Assembly: GCA_036925085.1 (NCBI GenBank) | Contig: JAUPFP010000060.1 | Span: 353,501 to 417,500, forward strand | Direction: 5' to 3' | Source: Brachycybe producta | Taxonomy: Eukaryota; Arthropoda; Diplopoda; Playtdesmida; Andrognathidae | DNA length: 64,000 nucleotides | Part shown: in pieces, positions 50,974-61,550 of the stretch | Layout: each line of letters opens with the position of its first letter | Position numbering within the stretch: position 1 is the first letter of the stretch | Notes under the pieces: model-generated | What the model was told of the DNA's origin: nothing | The model's database searches: none | The model's input: the letters and a program-made list of their open reading frames with translations, nothing else | Translations under genes and position numbers: made by a program

Positions 50974-53900
50974 GCTGCAGTCACCGGGTACGCTTAAAAA
51001 CTCAGGTGTCCGGCAGAGCTGGCGAAGTGAAGAAGGGACGTACCTACAGGCAATGTCCAAGTACGTGGGAATCCTGCATGAAGCAGGGGTGGGACCGGAC
51101 CCGGAAATTACCCGTTGGGTGTTTCCAAAGCCATGCCCCACACTGGAAGCTGCGCTGGCCCAACTGGAAAGTTGGGTGGCACCTTTCTTCCCTGTTCGCA
51201 GGGGAGAAGGTTCGGACGGTACGGGCATTACGAGGGCTTCAGGCGTTGGTGCGCCCATGCTGTTGCCCAGGCCTGGTAGGTCTCCTGGTTTGGAGACTGT
51301 GTACCCAGACCCCCGAGCATCCGGAACGACCATGCCTTGTGGATGGGAGGACGGATGAGGCTCGGAAAAGTAATGTCGGGCAACGAGAATTGCCTATACC
51401 GGAATTACAGAGCCGTGCTTATTTGCGTGGGGCACCACGTGTTCTGGAGTCGATGAACAATCGGCTGGTTGAGTCGAACGTCGACACCGGTGCCGAGGTA
51501 TCAGTAATGAGCATGTCGGTGGCACAGGAGATGGGGTTACCAGTGCAGGAGGTTACCCTCCCCCATGCCTGACGGGCATGAGCGGGTACTCCATCGAGAT
51601 AGAAGGAGTCATGTACGTGGACATGTCAATCCACTGGAGGTCCATCAGATCCCATCTGCTCCTCATTGAGGGTGAAGGAGAAGCCATAATAGGTGTTGAC
51701 CTGGCTTCTCGGTTTGGGCTGATGGTGGACGTCGTGAGCCAGAAAATTTATTTCCAAGAAGACATCTGGACCACACATCCAGATGCTCTTCATGCCGCAC
51801 TGGCCGATCAGGCTTTGCAGGGTGCTTCGCAAGAAGTACCCCTTCCGAACTTGTTGTTGGAGGCATTGGCGAAGCTTCACGATTCTGTGGAGCCTCTGCT
51901 ACTCCCTCCTTACGGGATACCGGAAGGGATGCCTGCAGATCCTGGAAAGGTGGATGGGTGGGTCGACATTGTGTCCCCTGAACTCGCTGAGACCAGTTCT
52001 ATTAGGAGCGGGGATGTTTGTTCCCTGCAACTGTTGGAGAACGTATGGCTAACGACTCATGAGCGGAAGGTGGTTTCCGTGAGCTTGGTAGAGCATGCTG
52101 GCGCTGGTCAGCTGCTTCTCGTAGAGCCCCATCATAGCCTTAGGTGGCCGTGGTCTGTTGGCAGTGGCAGGTATTGCCGAAGCCACAGAACAAGGCACTT
52201 ACGATATATGGCTTGAGAATGTTGCTGACGTTCCCATTGCCCTGGAAACAGGGGAGGGTGTCGCAACGGCTCAAGCTGTGGAGGCAGCCATTGTGGTGGG
52301 ACTGGATGGTCCATCTAAGTTGAGAGGGGGAGACCCCACTCATGGAAATGGCCGGCCATGGGGGCTTCCGCCTAAGTTGAGAGGGGCGACCGGTAAAGAT
52401 AGAGTCCGAGTCCTCAATGCGGACGTGAAACCCACTCTCGAAGAGTGTCTTAAAATCGGACCTAGTCTGAAGCCTGAGGAGGCGGCACAGCTTCGGGAGT
52501 TCCTGCTGGAACGCCGTGATCATTTCGCGTTTGATTATACAGAGCTGGGAGAAACCCCGCTCGGCGAACATACGATTGATACCGGTGGGTTACCTCCGGT
52601 GCGGGAAGGATTGCGAAGAACCACTCCAGCGGCTCGTGCGATCGAGCGAGAAGAGGTAGCGAAAATGTTGGATGCGGGGGTAATCCAACCTTCGCATAGT
52701 CCGTACGCAAGCCATAACTTACTTGTTCGCAAGAAGGATGGTGGCTTTCGTTTCTGTGTGGACTATCGGAGACTGAATGCCCAGAAAAAGGCGGATCAGT
52801 ACCCGCTACCTCGCATCGATGATGCCCTCGATTCACTAGCCGGAGCAAAGTATTTTGCAACCTTGGACCTTGCTAGTGGTTACTGGCAGGTCAGGATGGC
52901 GGAGCAAGACACTGAAAAGACAGCATTCATTTGCTCTCAAGGTCTGTTTGATTTCCGAAAAATGCCTTTCGGACTGCAATGCTCCTGCCACAATGCAAAG
53001 AGCGTTAGACCTCTTGTTGGCGGGACACAAGTGGGAGAGCTGCTTGGTGTACCTAGACAATATTATCGTCTTTGGGAGCACCTTTGAGCAGTTTTTCGAA
53101 CGCTTGAGTACTGTCCTGAGACTGTTACGAGGGGCGGAGCTGAAACTCCAGCCGAAGAAGTGTTTCTTCGGATTTGACAAGGTCAAATATCTCTGTCACA
53201 TTGTGAGTGCCGAGGGAGTTGCTCCGGACCCGGGACTCGTGAGAGCAGTCGAAGAGTTTAGTGTTCCTACAACGGTGACCACCGTCCGAAGTTTTCTTGG
53301 ACTGGCCAGCTACTACCGTAGGTTCATTAAGGACTTCGCCAAGGTCGCAAGGCCACTGCATGTCATGATCTGACCAGGAAGGATGCGTCCTTTGACTGGT
53401 CGGAGCAGTGTGGTCTAGCGTTCGAGGGGTTAAAGGCATTTTTAACCGAAGCACCTGTGCTCACCATGTATGATCCACGTGGTGAGGTGTTAATTCACAC
53501 CGATGGGAGTGGTTACGGTCTAGGTGTCATAGTATACCAGAAGTTACCTGAGGACAAGGCTCCTCGGGTTCTGGCCTACGCTAGCCGTCTCATAAAGGAA
53601 CCGGAAACACGGTAGTGTCACCGAGCAGGAATGCTTGGCGATCATGTTTGCCGTGGGTAAATTCCGACCTTACATGTTTAACCGGGACTTTGTGATCGTA
53701 ACTAATCACCATGTGCTCTGTCATTTGCAGACTGCCAAGAACCTGCAGGGCAGGTTGGGGCGTTGGCAAATGCAGTTGCAGGAGTACCGGTATAAGATTC
53801 AGTTCAAGAAGGGGAAACTTCATGAGGATGCCGACTGTTTGAGTCAGTATCCGGTGAATGAAGTTGACGATCCTTCTTTGCCTGAACACGTCGAGGCTGA

Positions 53901-55433
53901 CGTGGGTGAGGTAATTTACCCGGTCCTGTCCGAGGTGGATTCGGTTATGGAGCAGGCCAATGACAATTGGTGCTCCAAGGTGAAGGGTGAGCTCTTCACC
54001 GACCCCGACTCGAACCTTCGGTTCAAGTTTGTGGTGGCAAACAAATTGTTGTTTGCCATCAAATCCATACAGGATCGCACAAAAACTGTGTTGGTTGTGC
54101 CGAGGTCGTGTCAAGCCTTCTGCTTGCGGAAGTTGCACGATAGCTCCAAAGCAGGTCACTTCGGAGTGTACAAGACATACCAACGGTAGCGTACTCGTTT
54201 CTACTGGTTAGGTATGAAACGTGACACGGTGGAGTATGTTAAATCATGCTTGGTGTGTTAGAGAGTACGACAGTTCGCAAGAGCTCAAGGATTCTTGCAA
54301 CCAATAGTTCCAGAGTACCCAGTTCATGCCTGGGGAATGGACTTCGTTGGACCGTTTCCTGCATCCGTTGGTGGAGTCACCTATGTGTTGATCATGGTGG
54401 ACTACTTCACCCAGTACGGCGTGCCGAAGGCAGTACGAAGGGCTACGGCCGCTTGTGTTGTCAAGTTTCTGAAAGATGAGATCTTGTTGGTGTATGGCAC
54501 ACCGACAACTCTCATCTCGGATCGTGGTTCCCAGTTCTGTAGCAAACTTTTGCGAAAGTTCAGGGAGCGCTATAATATAGCGCAGCACCACACGACGGCG
54601 TACCATTCGCAAGCGAATGGGCTTACGGAACATACGAATAAAACCGTAATGGAGACCATAAAGCATTACCTTGATCCCCTCAAGGACCAACGTGACTGGT
54701 TCGAGAAGTTACGGCCCGCCGTGTGGGCCTACAACCCTGCGATGCAGGATAGCACGAAAGTGTCTCCGTACCAATTGTTGTTTGGCCGCGAACCTAGGTT
54801 GGAGATTGATAATCTCCTTCCTGACGATCCGATCCGCGACTGGCCTGACCAGCAAGCTGTGGAGGAGCATGCTCGTCAAAATTTGGCGGCCGCTCAGGCA
54901 AAGCAGAAGAGCCGGTATGATGCTGGCCGGGTGCAGCCACCCCTGTACCAACCTGGTACGAAGGTTTGGATGAGGGATATGGCTGGGAAACTCGGCCAAG
55001 CCAAGAAGTGGAACTTCGCTTACAAGGCTCAACTGGGTACAGTGGTCCAGCAGGTTTCCGACCTAGTCTACGAGATAGAGTTCGTAGATGGTATGGTCGG
55101 AAGGTGCGGGACCGGTTTCACATTGATAACCTGAAGCCGTACGTTCCCACATGTAGAGTTCGTGAGGAAGATGGCCTAGGTGGCTCTGACACCTCATCGA
55201 ACTCCAGTGGGCCCAGTGATGCTGAGTCCCAGGCTGATAGGACGGTGGAGGTTGATAATGTTCCTCCGGGACCGTCCAGTCGGCCTGGCTTGGCTAGTGA
55301 GTCTAGCGACTCTGAGGCAGAGGAAGCACCTCAGACCCGGTATAACCTCCATCCGAGGAAACCGAAGGCTTTTGAGGTGGTGCAAGCTTCCTCTGGGCCA
55401 CCAGAGTGCCAGGACCCGTCAGGGACTCTATGA
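50974..55433 (+). pseudogene. pol: Pol of element B, copy 2 (protease to integrase)
   Basis: Protease VDTGAEVSVMS (about 51482) is followed by a stop. RT is in frame from 52158 ([33 protein letters not shown]) with a frameshift near 52975, and YLDD is YLDN. RNase H begins HTDGSGYGLG (TDAS changed to TDGS), with a frame break near 53610. Integrase (54295-55134) is well preserved: GMDFVGPFPASVGG, LISDRGSQF and NGLTEHTNKT give D, D and E. A stop at 54187, TAG at 54259 and a frameshift at about 55100 break the rest. The Ser/Glu-rich tail (RYNLHPRKPKAFE) ends at TGA 55431-55433. Confidence 0.88.
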
Positions 55434-55872
55434 TCCATTGCCCTGGTGGGAGAGAGCAGGCCGATCCCTGGAGTGGGATGATGGCCTGGTGAGGAAAAAT
55501 AAGAACTGGGCGCCCAGAGACCCCTGGACGGGACACCGCCTGTCTGTCATGGACAGATGGCGGTCGCCCGGGGAGAATTGGGTGGAGAAATCTGTAATAT
55601 CCAGCTGCAGACTTGGTGTTAAGTCTGCAGATGAAGTTTCCGAACGTAATCTCTCCTGCATCAATGTTGGCCGTGTCTCCGGCGATATTAGCGGCTAAGC
55701 GCCATCCTGTTTGGAAAAGTAAACAGGGACGGTCGTTTGCCACTAGTTGGCTCCTGAAACGTTTGTTTCACCGGAGGAAACGGAAAGATGCGGGATCACT
55801 AGTTGCCAAAAGAAAATTGGTAGCTCTGGCAAGCCGAAGCCGGCTAGAATTGGCTAGGATTGGCCGGAGGAT
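55434..55872 (+). other. Element B 3' untranslated region
   Basis: About 440 bp without a gene. It shares short blocks with the start of the pol-ORF3 spacer of element A and with H (TTAAGTCTGCAGATGAAG, GCGGCTAAGCGCCATC). It then runs directly into the purine-rich GGATTGGCCGGAGGAT before the 3' LTR. The rest of the spacer and all of ORF3 are missing. Confidence 0.7.
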
Positions 55873-56656
55873 TGTGACAACCCAGTTTTGCTCTTTAGTT
55901 GGAGCAGACTAAATCTCCTGTGTTGTCTGCTAGGCTGGCTAATTAGCTGCCAGGCAGACGACAAAATGGCCAGCATGGGGTCACTGTCCTCGCCCAGGTG
56001 GAGCAGCCAGGAAGTGGTATATAATGGCAGCAGCCATTATGTTCTGGACAGTGTGTAATTGACCCTTGAAGGATGTGTGTTGTGCTTTGTGTAGTGGGTG
56101 GCCAAGATGGCCACCACCATGATGATGCATCTTCTTTGTTCTTCATTTGTTTGCTGTTTTGGGGTTGTTGGTTTTAGGCTCTGCTGGTTGGATTAACCAG
56201 CAGAGTATTGCTTATTTAATAGCAAGTCTTTTACTTGTTTATTCTTTGAATAAATATTAGCATCTTTTATTTAAATATAACCACAGTGTCGTGTCATTCT
56301 TTGGGGAAGTATCCACGAGGAGGTGGGGGTTTACGGTTGGGAGTCGCCGTACCACCACTGTCCTGTTCCGGCTTGTTTTCGTCTTGTCGGCCAGTTCTTC
56401 ATGCGCCGGTTTCTACGGTGGACCCATCGGGCGGTCACCATAGGTTCTCGTCGTGGCTCGGCGGTCATCCGACCGTCGACATTCGGCGAGGCAGGCTTCA
56501 GTTGGCCGGCGAGGCAGGCTTCAGTTGGCCGGCGCCACCCGGACACTGTCAAGAGGGCAGCCCGCGTTACGATCCCGGCCCCTAACGGAGTCTGGATCCG
56601 ATAAGTCGGGGAAGATTTGCCGGGGTGTTGTTTCGGACCCAAGTCGGGTCGTTACA
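55873..56656 (+). repeat. Element B 3' LTR
   Basis: It runs TGTGACAACCC to GGTCGTTACA, 784 bp, and contains a 24-bp direct duplication (GCGAGGCAGGCTTCAGTTGG, about 56485-56533) absent from the 5' LTR. The splice donor is mutated to GATAAGT. The target duplication ATGT follows at 56657-56660. Confidence 0.93.
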
Positions 56657-57705
56657 ATGTCATCTTTCTTATCCAATAGACAACAGCGTGTCCAAATTGA
56701 TGGTGCCATGTCAGACTGGGCACAAGTAACATCTGGTGTACCTCAGGGTAGCATTCTTGGACCACTGCTTTTCCTTTTGTTCATAAACGATCTGGCAGAT
56801 AGGTGTAGCAGTACGATGCATTTATTTGCCGATGATGCTGTTGTGTACAGAAGGATTAGGAGTAATGAAGACATTGAAGCCCTCGAAAGAGATCTAAATA
56901 GCATTGAAGAATGGTGTGCTGAGTGGTATTTACTACTAAATAGAACTAAATGCAACATTATGCGTGTTTCCCGAAAACATGAACCTTGCAGGGTACCTTA
57001 CACTATGGGGGATGTTCAGCTAACCCATGTCGATAAAATCAATTATTTAGGCTTAACCTATCAAAAGACATGCTATGGAAAGAATATATAACCAAAGCAG
57101 TCGGCAAAGCTAATCAAAGACTGCGATTTGTTCAACGCACCCTTAAACATTGTAAACAAAATGTAAAAGAGGTGTTACTTTAGCCTAGTTAGACCTATAT
57201 TAGAATATTGTTCACCAATTAGGAATCCATTTAGAAGTAACTCAAAACATGAAATAGAAATGGTACAGCGTAGGGCTGCAAGATTTGTGAAAGGAAGATA
57301 TATGTATACCGACAGTGTATGTCAATGCTCCAGGAACTACAATGGGAATCATTAACAGCCAGAAGAAATGAGCAAAGCCTTGCTCTATTCGGACGGTTGC
57401 TGACTGATGATAACATTGCTCTGCTCAATGGCTTATTAACTAGAAATCCTCGTAAGGGTAGACAAGGTCATTCAAAGGCCATCAAAGAATTAACTGCTAG
57501 AACTGATGCATATTTCTGGTCTTTTTTCCCAAATGTTATTCGACTATGGAATTCTCTTCCAGTAGATAGCCCTTTGTTAGGACAATTTCAATTTAACAAT
57601 GATGTCCTATTCTGTTTAAATGACAGTAGTTTATGAATGAGAGCAATCCCCCTGCCACATGGCTTTCGAGCTGATTGCAGGTGTACTGAGTTGAATTGAA
57701 TTGAA
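56657..57705 (+). pseudogene. LINE reverse transcriptase C-terminal part and 3' end
   Basis: This continues the LINE interrupted at 47256. It reads RQQRVQIDGAMSDW, SGVPQGSILGPLLFLLFIND, the catalytic FADD (HLFADDAVVY) and INYLGL. After frameshifts near 57080 it resumes with the C-terminal block QWESLTARRNEQSLALFG and RLWNSLPVDSP, and stops at 57634-57636. The element ends in a short TTGAA tandem (GAGTTGAATTGAATTGAATG, about 57687-57706), a microsatellite-type LINE tail. Confidence 0.85.
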
Positions 57706-58493
57706 TGTTGATAACAATAAAGGGGGACAGAATTGTTTTCACACTGCCTGGCCCACTGTTAGCAGCCCTGAACAGAATAATTATTATCTAACCCTGTAGT
57801 TGTGGCTTTTCTTTCTTTCTATTTATATTTATAAATGTCACTTTTGAAAAGCAATAAAAACATCTTTAAAAAGGTGCTCCAGACAACACACCCACCTTGC
57901 AATTCACCCACATAGAATTAACTCAACAAAAAAGCTATTTTCCAAAAGTGACATTTTATGGTCATACATTATTTTATTTATACCTAGTTTGCTCGCAATG
58001 TGACGTCATATGCATGACATGACATGTACAAAAATAAACATTACAAATTATTAAAAAAATTAGTAACTGCATGGAATTTAAAAAAATTATACCTTCACAC
58101 TAAAGTAGACATGTTAGTGAACATTTAAAAAAAGGTTTATATTTATAAACCATTTATTAAAAAAGTTTATATCCTTTTTGTGGGGGCGTTTTTTAGCCTA
58201 TGGGATTTAACATGATTTATAAAAAACAAGATTTTCAGAAAACTTTAACAAATAGAATAAAACTTCAAAATTAAAATCTGAAAGGTTCCCATTATTCAAT
58301 ATACTTTAATGTGCACATAGCACTTTGAACTGTTAATTGGACAATTGGGGGCCATTATAGCGTAGAAATAAAAACAGTATACATTTTGTATTTTTGTTAA
58401 CTTTTCACTTAACATGGGCCTTATGGACTTAAGTCTAGACGCCCTAATTGGTGAAAATGGGAACTAGTGATTTTTTTTATTAACATAACTGAA
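57706..58493. other. AT-rich sequence between LINE end and ORF3 of element C
   Basis: No gene or known repeat was found. It belongs to the block inserted in element C but is not LINE coding sequence. It could be a second AT-rich element that carried the LINE. Confidence 0.4.
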
Positions 58494-59344
58494 TTATAGC
58501 TTCTTAAGAGGGAAGAAGGCCCGGACCTCCGATGGGGAACAGGCCTTCCCACCTTGCAAGCAGAGGGGCCAGGAGGATCGAGTTCGAATCCTCCAGGCTA
58601 GAGCAGCTAGTTCCGCTAGCCAGCAGCAAATTGCCAAGAGGGTGGTAATGCAGTCCGCCAAGGCACCAGCCCATGGTGCGGTAGACAAAACTGCTGGTGG
58701 TAAGTCTGCCGACTATTACACCGAAGAGGAAGCTTCTTCTTCGAGACAGGCGAGAGGTTAGTCGTTGGACTACCTTCCTCGGCCGTCACTTTGGCTAAGG
58801 GTGCTTCACAGAAGCGAAGTACGGCTCCGGCCGGAAAACCTTCGGAGAACAAGTCCAAGAGGGCAAAGGGGGCTAACCATCCGCCTAAGCCTGACTGGCC
58901 CGGAAAGTCATTGAGTGCGGTTAAGTCCGGCTCAACGCACAGTAAACCTCCCTCTCTGATGATGGAACATAAAAAGTCCAAGTGTGAGAGGAAGGGGTGT
59001 CCGACACCTTCCATGAGTAAGTGCCAGGAAGCTCAAAGTGGAGGCTACGATCGTGCCCGCGATTGCCCAGGGGCTACGATCGTGCCCACGATCGTCCTGG
59101 TGGACCTTCTAACAAGCCGGGTGCTGAGAAGGTGGGCACCTTCTCAGCACCAGGCTCGTTAGAAGGTCCAAGAGATTCCTTTCGAGGAATTGCGAATCTT
59201 GGAGGAAAGCCGTCTTAGGTCGTCTTCGATCCTGGAATTGGGTGGCATAACACCCAGGTGTGCTCATGGTTGGCACACCGGTGGGCAGCGGAGTGGATGG
59301 GCTCCACTCACACTCCACTGCCAGGGAAGCCGTCTGGACCCTAA
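58494..59344 (+). pseudogene. ORF3 of element C, C-terminal part
   Basis: It resumes the ORF3 alignment with KARTSDGEQAFPPCKQRG, then APAHGAVDKTAGGK, GKPSENKSKRAKGANHPPKPD, HKKSKCERKGCPTPS and, much shortened, VLVDLLTSRVL, EIPFEELRILEESRLR and GWHTGG. Most of the compact C-terminal domain has been deleted between PTPSMSK and VLVDLL. A fold-back palindrome is inserted at 59102-59169. Frames change repeatedly. Confidence 0.8.
59102..59169. repeat. 33-bp fold-back palindrome in ORF3 of element C
   Basis: The arms 59102-59134 and 59137-59169 are reverse complements with two mismatches and a 2-nt centre (GG). The left arm is the normal TGGACCTTCTAACAAG-type coding sequence. After the right arm the normal GAGATTCCTTTCGAGG resumes. 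Confidence 0.92.
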
Positions 59345-59421
59345 GTGGTTAGGTTTGAGGGAGCAGTCCTGGCTGGCTCGACCTACCTGTTCCTGGGGCG
59401 GAACAGGGAAGTTGAGAGCAT

Positions 59422-60206
59422 TGTGGCAACCTGGTTTGCTCAATCAGATGAGCTCCCTATGGTGGTCTGCCTGACAGCATACAGTAGGCTGTTAGGTCGG
59501 ATGCCATATTGGTGCCAGCAGTCCTCTCACCATTGGAGTCAATGGGTGAGAGGTCAGAAGTGACCACTGTCCCCTCCAAGTGGAGTTACCTGGAGGTATA
59601 AATGGTCTAGTCATCCATTTGTTCTGGGCAGTGTGTTGTAGGCTCTAGACTGAAGTGTATCATCAATGCTGGAGGCCAAGGTGGCCTCCATGGTGTCTTT
59701 GTTTGGATCTTCTTTTGTTTTGGCTTTGTCTACCATTGTGTGCTTGGTTTATTCCCACAACTTGGCTGGTGCACTCCACCAGCCAAGTTGTGGGAATAAA
59801 CCATTGCTTTTATTTTGAGTCTCTTTTATCATACTAAGTGTTGAATAAATACTTTTACTATTTTACCTCACTTCTGGTGTCGTGTGGTTTATTGGGGAGT
59901 ACTGTGGGGTGGGAAAAATCTACGGGATTTCCACCGTCCGTTTCCGGCATTTATCAGCCGATACTTAGTCGGCTCGCGGAGAGGTCCCACCACGATATTC
60001 TTGTTGTGGCGGCAGATCGTCCATCATGTCTGGCGAGGGAGACTCTGTGAGAGTTGACGTATCCCAAGGGTTACCCGTGTGGAGGACTGCTACGGGTACG
60101 ATCCCGTCCCCATAATCGAAGTCTGGTTTCCGGGTAAGTTTGTCAAAGTTATTTGGACGGTACAAACGTACCCAAGGTATTGTGACGGAACAGTCTGGTC
60201 GTTACA
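59422..60206 (+). repeat. Element C 3' LTR
   Basis: It runs TGTGGCAACCTGG to GGTCGTTACA, 785 bp. It contains a perfect 24-bp hairpin (59748-59771 with 59777-59800, 5-nt loop) whose right arm ends in AATAAA. A second AATAAA lies near 59843 and the donor GTAAGT is at 60134-60139. It is preceded by GGAAGTTGAGAGCAT. Confidence 0.92.
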
Positions 60207-61550
60207 AGTGTACCCCCATACATATTACCTCAAGACTATTTGTGCCGGTGCTTTACAGTACGCACTTTTAAGGTTGGTGGTGTGCAAGTGCATCGATAAC
60301 ATATCTATTATTCAGTCATTGGAAACAGTTTGAGAAACACTGACATGGTGCTGTGAACAATATTATATTATTGTTGTCTAAAGTTTTACTCTGTAAATAT
60401 TATCAGTACAGTACACAATTTTCAGCAACACAGACACCTACATCATTATTCCGAACAGTGGTGTAGCTAGGCTTGGTTGCACCCCCCGCCGCGTAAAACT
60501 TTGCGCCCCCCCCTCCGGGATGCTTAAAACGTTGCGCTTCCTTTAAGTCCCCTCCACTTAGCCTCATACTGGTGGGGGGTGCTATTTTGATGAAGGGCGG
60601 ATCAGTAGTAACAGTCGGAAGGTTAGGTTTAGTAAAATGAAGCTTGTTGCAGGGGTCTGTGCGCCCCCTAGACCCCCTGCAACAACTTAATTTTACTAAA
60701 CCAAACCTTCAGACTGTTAATCCTACAATTTTTCCGAATGTATGTACTATTGTTCGGAAACCAATTGCTGAAAACCATTTGCCCTAAAACCACATTTTTC
60801 CTCTTTTCATATGGTTTAGTGTCTTTCGGTGGAGTATATGCTGATTAGGGCAAACGTCCCTCTATAGCAGTTGGTTTTGGGACAAATGTCCCTTTCGAGC
60901 AAATGGTTTTAAGGCTAATAATGTCCATTTAGGGCATGTCAAACACCTCCTTACACAGATTTGTTAGTTGTAGAATCCTGCTGTTATACAAGTTAACATC
61001 TTTATTCCTCATTATTTATTTAAATAAATTCCTCACATACAATCACCGAGGACAAAAACATAAAACGAATTTAAGCTTTTACGCTAAATTAATTGAATAT
61101 TCCTTGCATCATCTATAATCCTGTCTTGTGATACCTTGTTACGCCACTAATACGAGCTTGCATATTATTATTAATACTTATGGCTAAAACTACATTATGG
61201 TGAGATTTAATTAAGCATTAGATGACTATACATGTTTTCAAACATTTACTACCATAAGGTAAAAGACTCAACGCCCTCTCAGCAGTCCATCTCTTTGTGA
61301 AATATCCTTTTAATTGTTTATCTTCTGAAAAAAAAAACGAAGTGTACAGTAACCTCAAAAAGAAAACAATCACTTTCCTCATGACTAGAACTGGCTTTAA
61401 GTTGCGTTAACACAGGTAAATGAGGCCACTTGCTCACAATAATAATGTATTTTGTTAAGTTCATTGTTTAAACTCATGACGAAGTGAACTATTGTTAAAA
61501 AAGAATATACAGATAAAATTCAGTTGTATGTTCTCTTGAATTTATAGTTA
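60207..61550. other. Host sequence and 3' UTR region of the WDFY-type gene
   Basis: No coding frame. It holds the inverted-repeat element at 60449-60759, a second pair of 12-bp inverted segments (AAAACCATTTGC near 60769 and its complement near 60898) and, on the minus strand, AATAAA-type sequences (complements near 61001-61020) that could end the WDFY-type transcript. Confidence 0.45.
60449..60759. mobile_element. Putative MITE with internal long hairpin
   Basis: Terminal TTCCGAACA (60449-60457) is matched by TGTTCGGAA (60751-60759). Inside lies a 49-bp imperfect inverted repeat, 60610-60658 with 60670-60718 (AACAGTC...GACTGTT), around GTGCGCCCCCT. It has no coding capacity. I could not confirm a target duplication. 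Confidence 0.45.

Larger units (their letters stand above)
44401..52306 (+). repeat. Tandem segmental duplication, copy 2
   Basis: This is the direct repeat of 36497-44399. Copy 2 runs on without a break into the remaining part of element B (52307 on), so the original breakpoints are 36497 (AT-rich LINE flank) and 52306 (pol of B). Confidence 0.93.
47257..56656 (+). mobile_element. Element B, copy 2: complete 9.4 kb Ty3/gypsy element
   Basis: 5' LTR 47257-48023 and 3' LTR 55873-56656 enclose leader, gag and pol. The target duplication ATGT lies at 47253-47256 and 56657-56660, within LINE RT. The LTRs differ at roughly 3-4% by eye plus a 24-bp internal duplication, so B is older than A. After integrase there are only about 440 bp before the 3' LTR: ORF3 is absent. 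Frameshifts and stops make it non-autonomous. Confidence 0.95.
36456..58493. mobile_element. 22 kb nested block inserted in ORF3 of element C
   Basis: It is AT-rich at both ends and contains, in order, a minisatellite, a LINE fragment with a minus-strand solo LTR, the 5' part of element B, a tandem copy of all of these, the rest of element B and the LINE 3' end. The host ORF3 reads HTPPVAD before and RKARTS after, consecutive in element A. I could not identify a clean target duplication at the outer edges. Confidence 0.75.
28699..60206 (+). mobile_element. Element C: A-like Ty3/gypsy with ORF3, split by nested insertions, 5' LTR lost
   Basis: The collinear order of element A is recoverable: leader end (28699), gag, pol to 31831, a solo LTR (31832-32630), pol to about 35290, ORF3 to 36455, a 22 kb inserted block, ORF3 resuming at 58494, then the polypurine run and 3' LTR 59422-60206. 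The block boundaries fall at homologous points of ORF3 (HTPPVAD on the left, GKKARSS-like RKARTS on the right), so both halves are one element. The 5' LTR and most of the leader are missing at the junction with element D. Confidence 0.85.

Noticed and set aside
47257..56656. Elements B copy 1 and copy 2 as two independent insertions
   Set aside because: They share the identical target site, flanking LINE and solo LTR, so a single insertion was later duplicated with its surroundings.
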